DNA from: Chloroflexota bacterium
GTDB lineage: Bacteria; Chloroflexota; Anaerolineae; Anaerolineales; Villigracilaceae
Direction of reading: 5' to 3'
Assembly (NCBI GenBank): GCA_024224815.1
Contig: JAAENC010000496.1
Coordinates: forward strand, 154,805 to 218,804
DNA length: 64,000 bases
Positions 54,562-62,394 of this stretch are shown piece after piece; position 1 is the stretch's first letter; each line of letters begins with the position of its first letter. A model generated the notes under the pieces. The model ran no database searches, was not told the origin of the DNA, and saw nothing but the letters and a program-made list of their open reading frames with translations. The position numbers and the translations under genes are program-made.

Positions 54562-55686
54562 CTAATTCTCCTCATCCACAGTTGCTTGTGCTTGAACGCG
54601 AGCAAATTCTTTTAAATATTCTTCTGCAATATCAGTATTGTAAATCACAATAATATTTTCATCATTCTTCTCTTCTGCACTACGACTAAAATTATAGGAG
54701 CCGGTAATAACGATCTGCTCATCAATAATAAAAACTTTATGATGCATCAAACCATTATGCCCACCTTCGCGCACATCAAAACCTGCCTCGCGCAGGATTG
54801 CATATTCACCATATTCTCGGTTGGATGCGATCTGCGAATGATCCATCACCCCCGCAACGGATACCCCCTCTCGTCCGCGATTTTGAATGGCTTCCGATAT
54901 ATCATCGGATGTGAAGGAATAAGCCATAAAGTAGATGCTCTCATCTGCGTCACTAATTAAGTCAATGATCACATCTGCCACACCATCATCGGGAGAGAAA
55001 TAAGTCTCTATCATTGTGCCATTCACAAAAGTAACGGGATTAGGTGTATCAGAAACAGTATCAGGTCCAAAATGGTCATCCACGAACATTTCATCAAATT
55101 CTTTTTGGTAATTTTCGATCAATTTCTGTGAGCGAATACGGAGCAAATTATTATTATCACCATATCCCCCACCGATGGTGAAATTCATCGACCCAAGCCA
55201 AAGTTCAGAACGGTCAATAATCACAAATTTATTATGCATTAACCCCTCACGGCGATCGCCCAAGATCGTAATACCGGCATCGATTAATTCTTGTGGAACA
55301 TCACGATCACGGTTGCTGCTTTCCATCACAATACGCACTTGCACACCACGATGAAGCGCATCGAGCAAAGCATCACGAATACTCCACAGGCTAAAGCTGT
55401 AAACGGCTAAATCTACACTCAACCGAGCCTCATCTATAGCGGAAGCAAGCCTACGGTCAGGTCCGCCCCGAAGAGAATCGGCTTCAGGGTGCGTTGGGTC
55501 TGTAAAATAGAGTTCGTACCAGCCGCCATCCACGCCGTATCCAATATCCAAAGGAATTTGAATCACTTCACTTTGGGCATTTTCGGGGAATTCAACTGTA
55601 GGCAAAGTTGGCGTTGCTGTTTCTGGGGGAATTGACTGACAAGCAGATAATAAAAAGAAAAAGAAAAGAATGATGTTTTTTCGCAT
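54562..55686 (-). CDS. Phospholipase-D-like lipoprotein
   Basis: A 374-residue lipoprotein with lipobox LSAC (Cys16) and a Thr/Pro linker. Two PLD domains follow, each with an HKD motif: LMHNKFVIID with downstream GSMNFT, and LMHHKVFIID with downstream GSYNFS. Family members cleave phosphodiester bonds in lipids or DNA. As an exported lipoprotein it could act on phospholipids or extracellular DNA. It is co-transcribed with the DegP-like gene. Confidence 0.88.
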   Translation of the reverse strand: MRKNIILFFFFLLSACQSIPPETATPTLPTVEFPENAQSEVIQIPLDIGYGVDGGWYELYFTDPTHPEADSLRGGPDRRLASAIDEARLSVDLAVYSFSLWSIRDALLDALHRGVQVRIVMESSNRDRDVPQELIDAGITILGDRREGLMHNKFVIIDRSELWLGSMNFTIGGGYGDNNNLLRIRSQKLIENYQKEFDEMFVDDHFGPDTVSDTPNPVTFVNGTMIETYFSPDDGVADVIIDLISDADESIYFMAYSFTSDDISEAIQNRGREGVSVAGVMDHSQIASNREYGEYAILREAGFDVREGGHNGLMHHKVFIIDEQIVITGSYNFSRSAEEKNDENIIVIYNTDIAEEYLKEFARVQAQATVDEEN

Positions 55687-55776
55687 AATTACCTCGTTAA
55701 ATTTGATGGCTCATTATACTGCGTGGGGTATAATTCCGCCCGCTTAAAATAACTCAAATCTAGAATTGGAATTTTC

Positions 55777-56649
55777 ATGACCCTTGCAGAATTTATCTAC
55801 ACTGAAGTACTTAAACCCCGTCCCCTTCGCAAATTGACCAACGCGATCTTATTAAAAATTATTCCCGAAAAAGTGAGCGTAGAGCCTGCTACGCTTTATC
55901 TCAACCCAAAGGACCCTGTACTTTCTGGCGCATTGACCCTGCGTGTTTACGAAAAAAGCGAAATTGCCTTCTTCAAAGAATATTGCCGCGACGATATGGT
56001 TTTTGCCGATATTGGCGGTAATATTGGCCTCTATAGCGTAATTGCTTTGCATACACTAAACAGCGATGGCAAAATCATCACTCTTGAGCCACACCCCGAA
56101 TCTTTTGCTTTGCTTTCCAAAAACGTAGAAGTCAACCAGCAGGAACGCGGCATTGAAGATGCCCCCAAGATCGAGCTTTTTCAGATGGCAGCATCTTCCC
56201 AAAGCGGCACGCGTAGCCTTGCCCTAAACCCCGAAAACAAAGCAGATAATCGTCTCTCTGACGCACCTGAAGAGTGGGAAAGCATTCCTATTGAAGCCAA
56301 ATCTATGGACTCCTTACTCATTGAGCAAGATATTGAAGAAGTCAATTTTGTCAAAATGGATGTTCAAGGTTACGAGCATCGTATTATTTCCGGCTTCATG
56401 AATGCCTTACGTCATTCAAAGAAAACCATCATCATGACCGAATTTTGGCCTGAAGGCATTGAAAAAACAGGCGGCAATGCGCGTGCTTATTTACAAGATT
56501 TAAGCGATCTTGGTTTTTCACTATACGAACTCAAAGAAAAACCTCTTGGGCATATTGAAGCCCTCGAAGATTGGGAGACACTCATCGCACGACTGCACGG
56601 ACGAAAATATACAAATTTGATCGCGGTAAAGGGGTATGACCTCAAATAA
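55777..56649 (+). CDS. FkbM-family methyltransferase
   Basis: A 290-residue methyltransferase of the FkbM family (PF05050). The SAM motif is FADIGGNIGLYSV, followed by ITLEPHPESFALL, the IEAKSMDSLL strand and the VKMDVQGYEHRII block. FkbM enzymes O-methylate sugars of glycolipids, glycoproteins or polysaccharides. Here it overlaps murJ by 14 bp, so a role in surface glycan methylation is likely but the target is unknown. Confidence 0.85.
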   Translation: MTLAEFIYTEVLKPRPLRKLTNAILLKIIPEKVSVEPATLYLNPKDPVLSGALTLRVYEKSEIAFFKEYCRDDMVFADIGGNIGLYSVIALHTLNSDGKIITLEPHPESFALLSKNVEVNQQERGIEDAPKIELFQMAASSQSGTRSLALNPENKADNRLSDAPEEWESIPIEAKSMDSLLIEQDIEEVNFVKMDVQGYEHRIISGFMNALRHSKKTIIMTEFWPEGIEKTGGNARAYLQDLSDLGFSLYELKEKPLGHIEALEDWETLIARLHGRKYTNLIAVKGYDLK

Positions 56650-58225
56650 CGAATCCACTGCCAATCAGCAGATCGCCCGCGCCGCTGGCACGGTTATGCT
56701 CGCCTTTGCCTTTGGGCAAATTATCGGGCTTTTGCGCCGCATTCTCGTCGCGCAGGCTTTTGGTGCAGGGGCAGAACTCGATGCTTTTATTGCCGCAAAT
56801 CGTGTCTCAGAGACTCTCTTCAATCTCGTTGCAGGCGGCGCACTAGGCTCCGCTTTTATTCCGACTTTTGCCGGATTATTGGCGAAGGATGAAAAGAAAT
56901 CTGCGTGGAAATTGGCGAGCGCTGTCGCCAATTGGGTCGCACTTGTTTTGGGCTTGCTCGCCGCGCTGGCAGCTATTTTTGCGCCCCAAATTGTACGTCA
57001 CGCCCTAGCCCCGGGCTTCTCGGCAAACCCCGAACAATTTGCGCTCACTGTAACACTGCTCCGCATTCAACTTTTTTCTGCAATACTCTTCGGCTTAAGC
57101 GGCCTCGTGATGGGAATCTTAAACTCACATCAGGTCTTCCTTATCCCCGCCCTAACCCCATCCATGTATCAGTTGGGGATGATCTTCGGCGTTCTCGTTC
57201 TAGCGCCTAAAATGGGGATTTATGGCTTAGCTTGGGGCGTGGTCATTGGGGCGTTATTTCATCTTTTATTACAACTTCCCATTCTGATAAAACAACGCGG
57301 TAAATATTCATTCTCACTTGGCCTTGTCGATGCAAATGTCGGCGAAGTAATTCGCTTAATGGGGCCACGTCTTTTAGGTGTAGCTGTTGTACAGCTTAAT
57401 TTTTGGGTCAATACTTGGCTCGCATCTCGGATGGCGGCCGGTTCTGTAGCAGGAATCGAATATGGATTTGCGCTGATGCTGATGGCGCAAGTCGCCATCG
57501 CGCAATCTATCGCTACTGCAGCCATGCCAACTTTCGCCGCGCAATATGCGCTCGGCAAACTCGATGAAGTCCGAAGTTCACTTGCAGCGACTATTCGCGG
57601 GGTTTTATTTCTTTCCCTTCCCGCAGCTGTTGGACTAATCATCCTACGCGTACCACTCGTAACCCTGCTCTATCAACGCGGTGAATTTGACTCACGCTCA
57701 ACAGAAATTGTTGCGTGGGCATTGCTCTGGTATGCAATCGGATTGGTGGGACACTCGGTGATGGAAATTCTGGCGCGTGCTTTTTATGCGCTCCATGATA
57801 CCAAAACCCCCGTTTTGGTTGGGATCGGGGCAATGAGCTTAAATATCGTCTTTAGCATCGCTTTTGCTGCGCTTTTCGAGCAAATTGGTTGGATGCCGCA
57901 CGGTGGCTTGGCACTCGCAAACTCTCTTGCTACAGCACTGGAAATGGTTCTGCTAATGATACTCATGCACAAACGATTGGGCGGGATAGACGGTGCAAAT
58001 ATCGCACGCGGATTTGGGCAGGCAACGCTCGCCGCACTGGGGATGGGTATCACACTAATTTGGTGGGAACAAGCCCAAATCACGTCTGCTACGTGGTTGG
58101 TAGCGTTGGGTGGAATTGCTATCGGTGGGACAATCTATCTTTTGGGCGTGTGGATTTTGAAAGTCCCCGAAATCAAGAAAATCATTAGCTTCATAAGCCG
58201 CAAACTGTTTTCGAATAATGTTTGA
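56636..58225 (+). CDS. murJ: Lipid II flippase MurJ
   Basis: A 529-residue MOP-superfamily protein with 14 predicted membrane helices. The N-terminal blocks FGQIIGLLRRILVAQAFGAG..LDAF.AA and the internal GALGSAFIPTF are MurJ hallmarks, with the conserved Arg pair in the first loop. It exports lipid II for peptidoglycan synthesis. Its presence fits a wall-bearing cell. It is coupled to the FkbM gene. Confidence 0.92.
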   Translation: MTSNNESTANQQIARAAGTVMLAFAFGQIIGLLRRILVAQAFGAGAELDAFIAANRVSETLFNLVAGGALGSAFIPTFAGLLAKDEKKSAWKLASAVANWVALVLGLLAALAAIFAPQIVRHALAPGFSANPEQFALTVTLLRIQLFSAILFGLSGLVMGILNSHQVFLIPALTPSMYQLGMIFGVLVLAPKMGIYGLAWGVVIGALFHLLLQLPILIKQRGKYSFSLGLVDANVGEVIRLMGPRLLGVAVVQLNFWVNTWLASRMAAGSVAGIEYGFALMLMAQVAIAQSIATAAMPTFAAQYALGKLDEVRSSLAATIRGVLFLSLPAAVGLIILRVPLVTLLYQRGEFDSRSTEIVAWALLWYAIGLVGHSVMEILARAFYALHDTKTPVLVGIGAMSLNIVFSIAFAALFEQIGWMPHGGLALANSLATALEMVLLMILMHKRLGGIDGANIARGFGQATLAALGMGITLIWWEQAQITSATWLVALGGIAIGGTIYLLGVWILKVPEIKKIISFISRKLFSNNV

Positions 58226-58250
58226 ATATCTCTCTTGATTATGCTATAGT
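58222..58250 (+). promoter_or_regulatory. Promoter of response-regulator gene
   Basis: TTGAAT, a 17-bp spacer and TATAGT; the -35 overlaps the murJ stop codon. It predicts a leader of about 235 nt. Confidence 0.6.
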
Positions 58251-58372
58251 CTTAAATAATCTTAGCTTTATTGGTAGAGGGGCATTCGGTTTTAAAAGTA
58301 TCATTCACTCTGGTCTGAAAAAAATCTTTTTACTCATTGGTATTGCATTTTTTAAATCTGCTAAATAAAAAA

Positions 58373-58430
58373 CCCGGCCGACGGCAATCGACCGGGCCAG
58401 TGGCACTAATCAGCGCCTCTGTGCTTCTCT
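58373..58430. ncRNA. Structured leader element or minus-strand small RNA (candidate)
   Basis: A hairpin CCCGG-CCGA / TCGA-CCGGG is followed by a block containing TCAGCGCCTCTGTGC, which recurs in the TasA-like leader. On the minus strand the hairpin is followed by GTTTTTTATT and is preceded, about 50 bp upstream, by TGTATAAT. A 60-70 nt antisense RNA is therefore possible. Neither reading is proved. Confidence 0.35.
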
Positions 58431-58490
58431 ATTATACAGAATTTTATTAATACTGGGGCTTACAGTTATGTAAGCCAAAATGGCGGAAAG

Positions 58491-59222
58491 ATGTCTCTTG
58501 TGCAAAGGTTCATAAAGAAAAGAATACTTGTCATTGATGATGATGCCGATCTCGTATATATGCTAAAAATTTCGCTAGAAAAAGATGGCTACGCTGTTTT
58601 TTCTGCACACAACGGGTTAGAGGGCATAAAACTGGCCTTTGATATCCGCCCTCACCTTATCATTTTAGATTTGATGATGCCACAGATGGATGGCTATGAG
58701 GCATGTTCTCGACTGCGAGAAATGACAGATATTCCCATTTTATTGCTGACATCCAGAACACAAAAAGACGATATAGTACGAGGTTTTCAAGAAGGGGCTG
58801 ACGATTATGTTACAAAACCCTTCTCTCAAAATGAATTAAAAGCCCGCGTTCGCGCCTTGTTACGCCGCAATGGGTATGAAGAAGAACTCATAATAAAATA
58901 TAATGATGAAGCCTTGGATATAAATCTTGAAACGCAAAAGGTTTTTTGTAATGGGACTCTCTTAAAGCTTACAACAACCGAATTCAATGTGCTGGGCTGT
59001 TTGGTTGCACACAGCGGGCAAGTTGTTCCGTATAGAGAAATTATTCGATCTGTTTGGGGGAATAATTATGGGCATACGCCTCCACTTGTACAAACTTATA
59101 TTGCCTATCTCAGAAAAAAACTCAAAAAAAACTCACCTAACCATCAATATATTCGTACGCAATGGGGTAAAGGGTATTGGTTTGCAGCGAGGGAAAATAC
59201 AAAAAAGGGTGATTTTATTTAG
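58491..59222 (+). CDS. OmpR-family response regulator
   Basis: A 243-residue regulator. The receiver has the acidic pair in VIDDDADL, acceptor Asp in IILDLMMPQMDGYE, Thr in ILLLTSR, and Lys in YVTKPFS. A winged-helix output domain follows, with LTTTEFNVLGCL, IIRSVWG and IAYLRKKLKKN. No sensor kinase is nearby, so it is an orphan in this window. It sits directly upstream of the secreted-protein operon, whose promoter has direct repeats of the type OmpR-like proteins bind. No convincing ribosome site; GGAAAG precedes the ATG. Confidence 0.92.
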   Translation: MSLVQRFIKKRILVIDDDADLVYMLKISLEKDGYAVFSAHNGLEGIKLAFDIRPHLIILDLMMPQMDGYEACSRLREMTDIPILLLTSRTQKDDIVRGFQEGADDYVTKPFSQNELKARVRALLRRNGYEEELIIKYNDEALDINLETQKVFCNGTLLKLTTTEFNVLGCLVAHSGQVVPYREIIRSVWGNNYGHTPPLVQTYIAYLRKKLKKNSPNHQYIRTQWGKGYWFAARENTKKGDFI

Positions 59223-59373
59223 ATGTATGCGCAAAGCCCTATGATCTACGAAATTAATCCTTTCTCATAAATCAGCAACAAAAAAAATTACAAATTCAGT
59301 TTCAAATGCCATTTTTGAATTAAATTCATAAATATTTTATGCCCCCTAAAGGGAAAAGGGGATTCAAAAGCGA

Positions 59374-59426
59374 TTAAGAATTCTTAAGAATTTCCCAGAA
59401 ATACTTAATGCTTTTCTTGCTATAGT
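59374..59426 (+). promoter_or_regulatory. Activator-type promoter of secreted-protein operon
   Basis: TTAAGAATTC is followed directly by TTAAGAATTT, with a third TTAA core at 59405. The cores are 10 and 31 bp from the first, all on one face of the helix. TATAGT at 59421-59426 has no good -35, as expected for a promoter that needs an activator. The most likely binder is the adjacent OmpR-type regulator. Confidence 0.5.
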
Positions 59427-59447
59427 AATGATATTCATTCTGGTTGG

Positions 59448-59512
59448 CTACCAGACAAAAAGGGCAAGGTCAGCGTCTCTGTGCATTGCGAGACCCTCTG
59501 CCCAAAACAAGG
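59448..59512 (+). promoter_or_regulatory. Structured leader of TasA-like gene
   Basis: GGGCA and TGCCC enclose an inner GTCTC / GAGAC stem. TCAGCGTCTCTGTGC, matching the regulator leader at 14 of 15 positions, lies inside. No known riboswitch class was recognised. The gap 59223-59591 holds this, the promoter above and the ATTACAAATTCA word at 59288. Confidence 0.4.
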
Positions 59513-59591
59513 AGGTGGTATTCGGGCAAAATAGTTTTATTTCCCTGTTTTTTTGTAAAAACTCACAAAAACTACTATTAAGGAGAATGTA

Positions 59592-60251
59592 ATGGCTCGC
59601 AAATCGTTACCCGTGATTACGATCACGATTATTATGCTTTTAGTCTTGGCAACCGCTGGTGTTGCTTATGGCCTCTGGTCAGAAAAACTGGTTATCGACG
59701 GCACTGTTTACACTGGTGAAGTTGATGTTGGTTTCTCTGGTCCTTACGCCTATGAACTCGTAAATGTCAACGGCTGGTATCAATTGGAACCCGAAGTAAA
59801 GGATAAATATGCCGAATGCTACGCTAAGGCTTGGGATTTTGACCCCGGCAGCGATGGTCTTGAAGGCATTGATATTTTCGTTGAAGGTGCTTATCCTGGA
59901 TACGTCTGCTATGTATATTTTGATGTCCACAATCTGGGTACTGTTCCTGTACATGTTTCTCACCCTTATGGTGATGCACCTGAATGGGTTGAGATTCACA
60001 CTTGCTACCCCAATTGGTACCAACTTCACCCAGGACACAACATGTGGAGCTATATCTGGATCGAGTTTGACAATGACTCTGGTGTACAAGAATTAGGCGA
60101 ATACTCCTTCCACTTTGAAATTGATGCATTACAGTGGAACGAAGCCCCTCCAGTAGGAACACCTTTTGACGCTGCAATGAAGACTCTCTCAGCTGTCAGC
60201 ACCTGTGACTTACCTGAAGGCGCAGAAACTCCCAAAGGTTTTAATCAATAA
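59592..60251 (+). CDS. TasA/camelysin-like secreted protein 1
   Basis: A 219-residue secreted protein. The signal peptide (about 8-27) ends in VAYG, followed by LWSEKLVIDGTVYTGEVDVG, the pattern of SipW-dependent substrates. The body is beta-rich, with several Cys and many Tyr/Trp. The segment NLGTVPVHVSHP aligns with NTGTVPVHITGY in the next protein, the family's core strand. TasA-like proteins polymerise into biofilm fibres after SipW cleavage. AAGGAGAATG lies before the start. Confidence 0.75.
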   Translation: MARKSLPVITITIIMLLVLATAGVAYGLWSEKLVIDGTVYTGEVDVGFSGPYAYELVNVNGWYQLEPEVKDKYAECYAKAWDFDPGSDGLEGIDIFVEGAYPGYVCYVYFDVHNLGTVPVHVSHPYGDAPEWVEIHTCYPNWYQLHPGHNMWSYIWIEFDNDSGVQELGEYSFHFEIDALQWNEAPPVGTPFDAAMKTLSAVSTCDLPEGAETPKGFNQ

Positions 60252-60271
60252 TCTAGCATAAGCGCACGCGA

Positions 60272-60298
60272 GGGTATGCCTATGTAGGCATACCCTTT
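60272..60298 (+). terminator. Hairpin between the two TasA-like genes
   Basis: The perfect stem GGGTATGCCTA / TAGGCATACCC is followed by TTTCTT. It is likely a partial terminator that raises the dose of the first gene. Confidence 0.65.
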
Positions 60299-60316
60299 CT
60301 TGCCAAGGAGGTTACT

Positions 60317-60988
60317 ATGAAACAACGCGGAATACCTCTGGTCATGCTGGCGATTGGAATGATCCTGCTCGCGGGGTCAATGGGTGTAGCCTACAGTCTT
60401 TGGTCAGAAACATTGATTATAGATGGTCTGGTTGTTACGGGGGAAGTCGACGGCAGTTGGACTTCGTGTATTTGCACAGATACACCTGATGGTCTTGATC
60501 CTAAACTGACTGACTACGGATTGCCATGGCCCTATAGCTATCCGTCAACTTACGAAGCAAAGAATGTTGGCAAAACATCTTGCTCGATTGATCAAGACGA
60601 CCCTCGTATTATGCACCTGACCATTGAAAACGGTTATCCATCCTATTGGGGCAATTGTGAAGTTCATTTTGCAAACACAGGTACCGTACCCGTACATATC
60701 ACTGGGTACGCTATTCAACCTGAAAACTTTACACTTTCCAGCGCCAATGGGGCAGATGATGGCGAAATTTGGGTCAGACACTTAGCCGGACCTTCCACTG
60801 GTGCACAATTGGAGCCTTGCCCGGCTCCGGATGGTTTCTGGTGTGAAAATTCCTTTAGCATGCAATTCCATGTTGAGCAGCCAGCAGAAGAAAATTACAC
60901 ATACAGTTTTGATCTTGTAGCTTGCTTAGCACAGTGGAACGAAAACCCAACGCTGAAAGAATGTTTAGCAGCCGCACCACAAAACTAG
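60317..60988 (+). CDS. TasA/camelysin-like secreted protein 2
   Basis: A 223-residue paralogue of the preceding protein. The signal peptide is followed by LWSETLIIDGLVVTGEVDGS, the same strand order, and an insertion rich in Cys and Pro (SWTSCICTDTPDG). About eight Cys suggest disulfide bonding outside the cell. It may be a minor fibre subunit or anchor. AAGGAGG lies 7 nt before the ATG. Confidence 0.75.
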   Translation: MKQRGIPLVMLAIGMILLAGSMGVAYSLWSETLIIDGLVVTGEVDGSWTSCICTDTPDGLDPKLTDYGLPWPYSYPSTYEAKNVGKTSCSIDQDDPRIMHLTIENGYPSYWGNCEVHFANTGTVPVHITGYAIQPENFTLSSANGADDGEIWVRHLAGPSTGAQLEPCPAPDGFWCENSFSMQFHVEQPAEENYTYSFDLVACLAQWNENPTLKECLAAAPQN

Positions 60989-61020
60989 ATCAATCAACTG
61001 TGGGCAAGTTAAATCTCTTC

Positions 61021-61058
61021 GCAGAGGAGAGAGGGCTCCTCTGCTTTATTTTTTTTTG
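61021..61058 (+). terminator. Terminator between TasA-like 2 and signal peptidase
   Basis: GCAGAGGAG pairs with CTCCTCTGC, followed by a long T-run. It is strong enough to lower expression of the downstream peptidase relative to its substrates. Confidence 0.85.
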
Positions 61059-61090
61059 TAACCTGAGATATAGAACAATGAGGATAAACA

Positions 61091-62380
61091 ATGCATAACT
61101 CTGAAGACTCTTCTACTCAAAAACAAAAAAATGTTCCCTTCCGCAACAAAAAAAACAAGGGGCTAGAACGCTTTAATACCTTCTCCAATAAATATGCATC
61201 ATGGGCATGGATTATCACAATAGCTCTTTTAGGGATTATGTTCTATTTAAATAATAGCCCCATCATGTTTGGTATTGAACCCAATATACGGTTTTATCTA
61301 ATTCTGCCTCTTTTATGGATCATTGTCGGACTAGTCGCTTCGTGGGGATGGAAATATGGATTAGAAGAAAAACCGAAATTCAACAAATTCTTTCTTCTCC
61401 TAGCTATTGGTGCTGGCATAACGCAAGTATTGGTGGCTCTAATATCAGGATTATTATTCAAATTCGGAAAATCTCCTTATACGCATAGTTTTCCTTATAT
61501 ATTAGGAAATGCGTTATTTGTAATAACATACTTAGCGGGGCTAGAATTTTCACGAGCCTACCTATTAGCACGATATGTAAACAAAAAACCACTATTGATA
61601 TTTTTGCTAATTACAATATCATTCACTGCTTTAATTATTCCTTTGGGTTTTTATACAAAATTCAGCAGCCCTGAAACTGCATTTATTGCTGTTGGAAGCA
61701 CTCTTATGCCCAGTTTCTCAAAAAGCATGCTTGCTACATATCTTGCCTGGATAGGCGGTCCTCTTGTGGTCTTTGCATATGGAATAATCGTTACTTTATT
61801 TGAATGGCTCTCTCCTATTCTCCCAAAACTCTCATGGATGGTAACTGCTTTTTTAGAAACGCTAACACCAATGATTCTTTTGCTCATCGTCAATCAATTG
61901 GCCATTCAGCAAGACGAGGGAGATACTATATCAGTTGACGAACAAGAACAAAAGAAAAAGGAAAAACGGCCGTCTTATCTCTGGGTAGGGGTCGCCGTAT
62001 TAGGCGTCGCGCTAGTCTGGTTCAATATGGGTTTGTTCGGAATTCGTCCATACCTTGTTAGCGGAATCAGTATGCGCCCCACACTAAAAGCAGGAGATGT
62101 TGTGGTTATCGAAGCTGTCTCCCCGCGTGAAATCGCAGTGGGAGATGTCATCCTATTCAAAGGATCAAAGGTATATATTTTGCACCGCGTTATTGAAATC
62201 AATTCTGAATCTGGAAAGCTCGAATTTATCACACAAGGTGATGGGCTCAGCACAATAGACGATCCCGTTAGTGAAACACAAATCGAAGGGAAAATGGTAG
62301 CTAGCGTCCCAAAGATTGGTTGGGTAGCTATCGGAATTCGAAGAGCACTCGGCTACGATCAAATACCAATGCCCAAATAA
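61091..62380 (+). CDS. SipW-type signal peptidase I with polytopic N-terminal domain
   Basis: A 429-residue protein. A basic N-terminus and seven or eight predicted membrane helices (about 35-275) precede a signal peptidase I domain (S26B) at about 295-429. Catalytic Ser327 lies in SGISMRPTLKAGD. The general base position is His365 in YILHRVIEI, as in SipW and ER-type peptidases and unlike the Lys of ordinary Lep. The ITQGDGLSTIDDPV box E is present. SipW proteins are usually about 190 residues, so the 280-residue membrane domain is extra and of no recognised family. It sits between its three likely substrates. Confidence 0.8.
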   Translation: MHNSEDSSTQKQKNVPFRNKKNKGLERFNTFSNKYASWAWIITIALLGIMFYLNNSPIMFGIEPNIRFYLILPLLWIIVGLVASWGWKYGLEEKPKFNKFFLLLAIGAGITQVLVALISGLLFKFGKSPYTHSFPYILGNALFVITYLAGLEFSRAYLLARYVNKKPLLIFLLITISFTALIIPLGFYTKFSSPETAFIAVGSTLMPSFSKSMLATYLAWIGGPLVVFAYGIIVTLFEWLSPILPKLSWMVTAFLETLTPMILLLIVNQLAIQQDEGDTISVDEQEQKKKEKRPSYLWVGVAVLGVALVWFNMGLFGIRPYLVSGISMRPTLKAGDVVVIEAVSPREIAVGDVILFKGSKVYILHRVIEINSESGKLEFITQGDGLSTIDDPVSETQIEGKMVASVPKIGWVAIGIRRALGYDQIPMPK

Positions 62381-62394
62381 AAAAGGATATTCCC

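Noticed and set aside
59448-59512. Possible c-di-GMP (GEMM) riboswitch before the TasA-like gene
   Set aside because: A GGGCAA block is present, but the conserved GCAAAGCC, GGCCTAA and GGTAGCGGGGTTACC parts are missing in this leader, in the regulator leader and in that of the giant gene.
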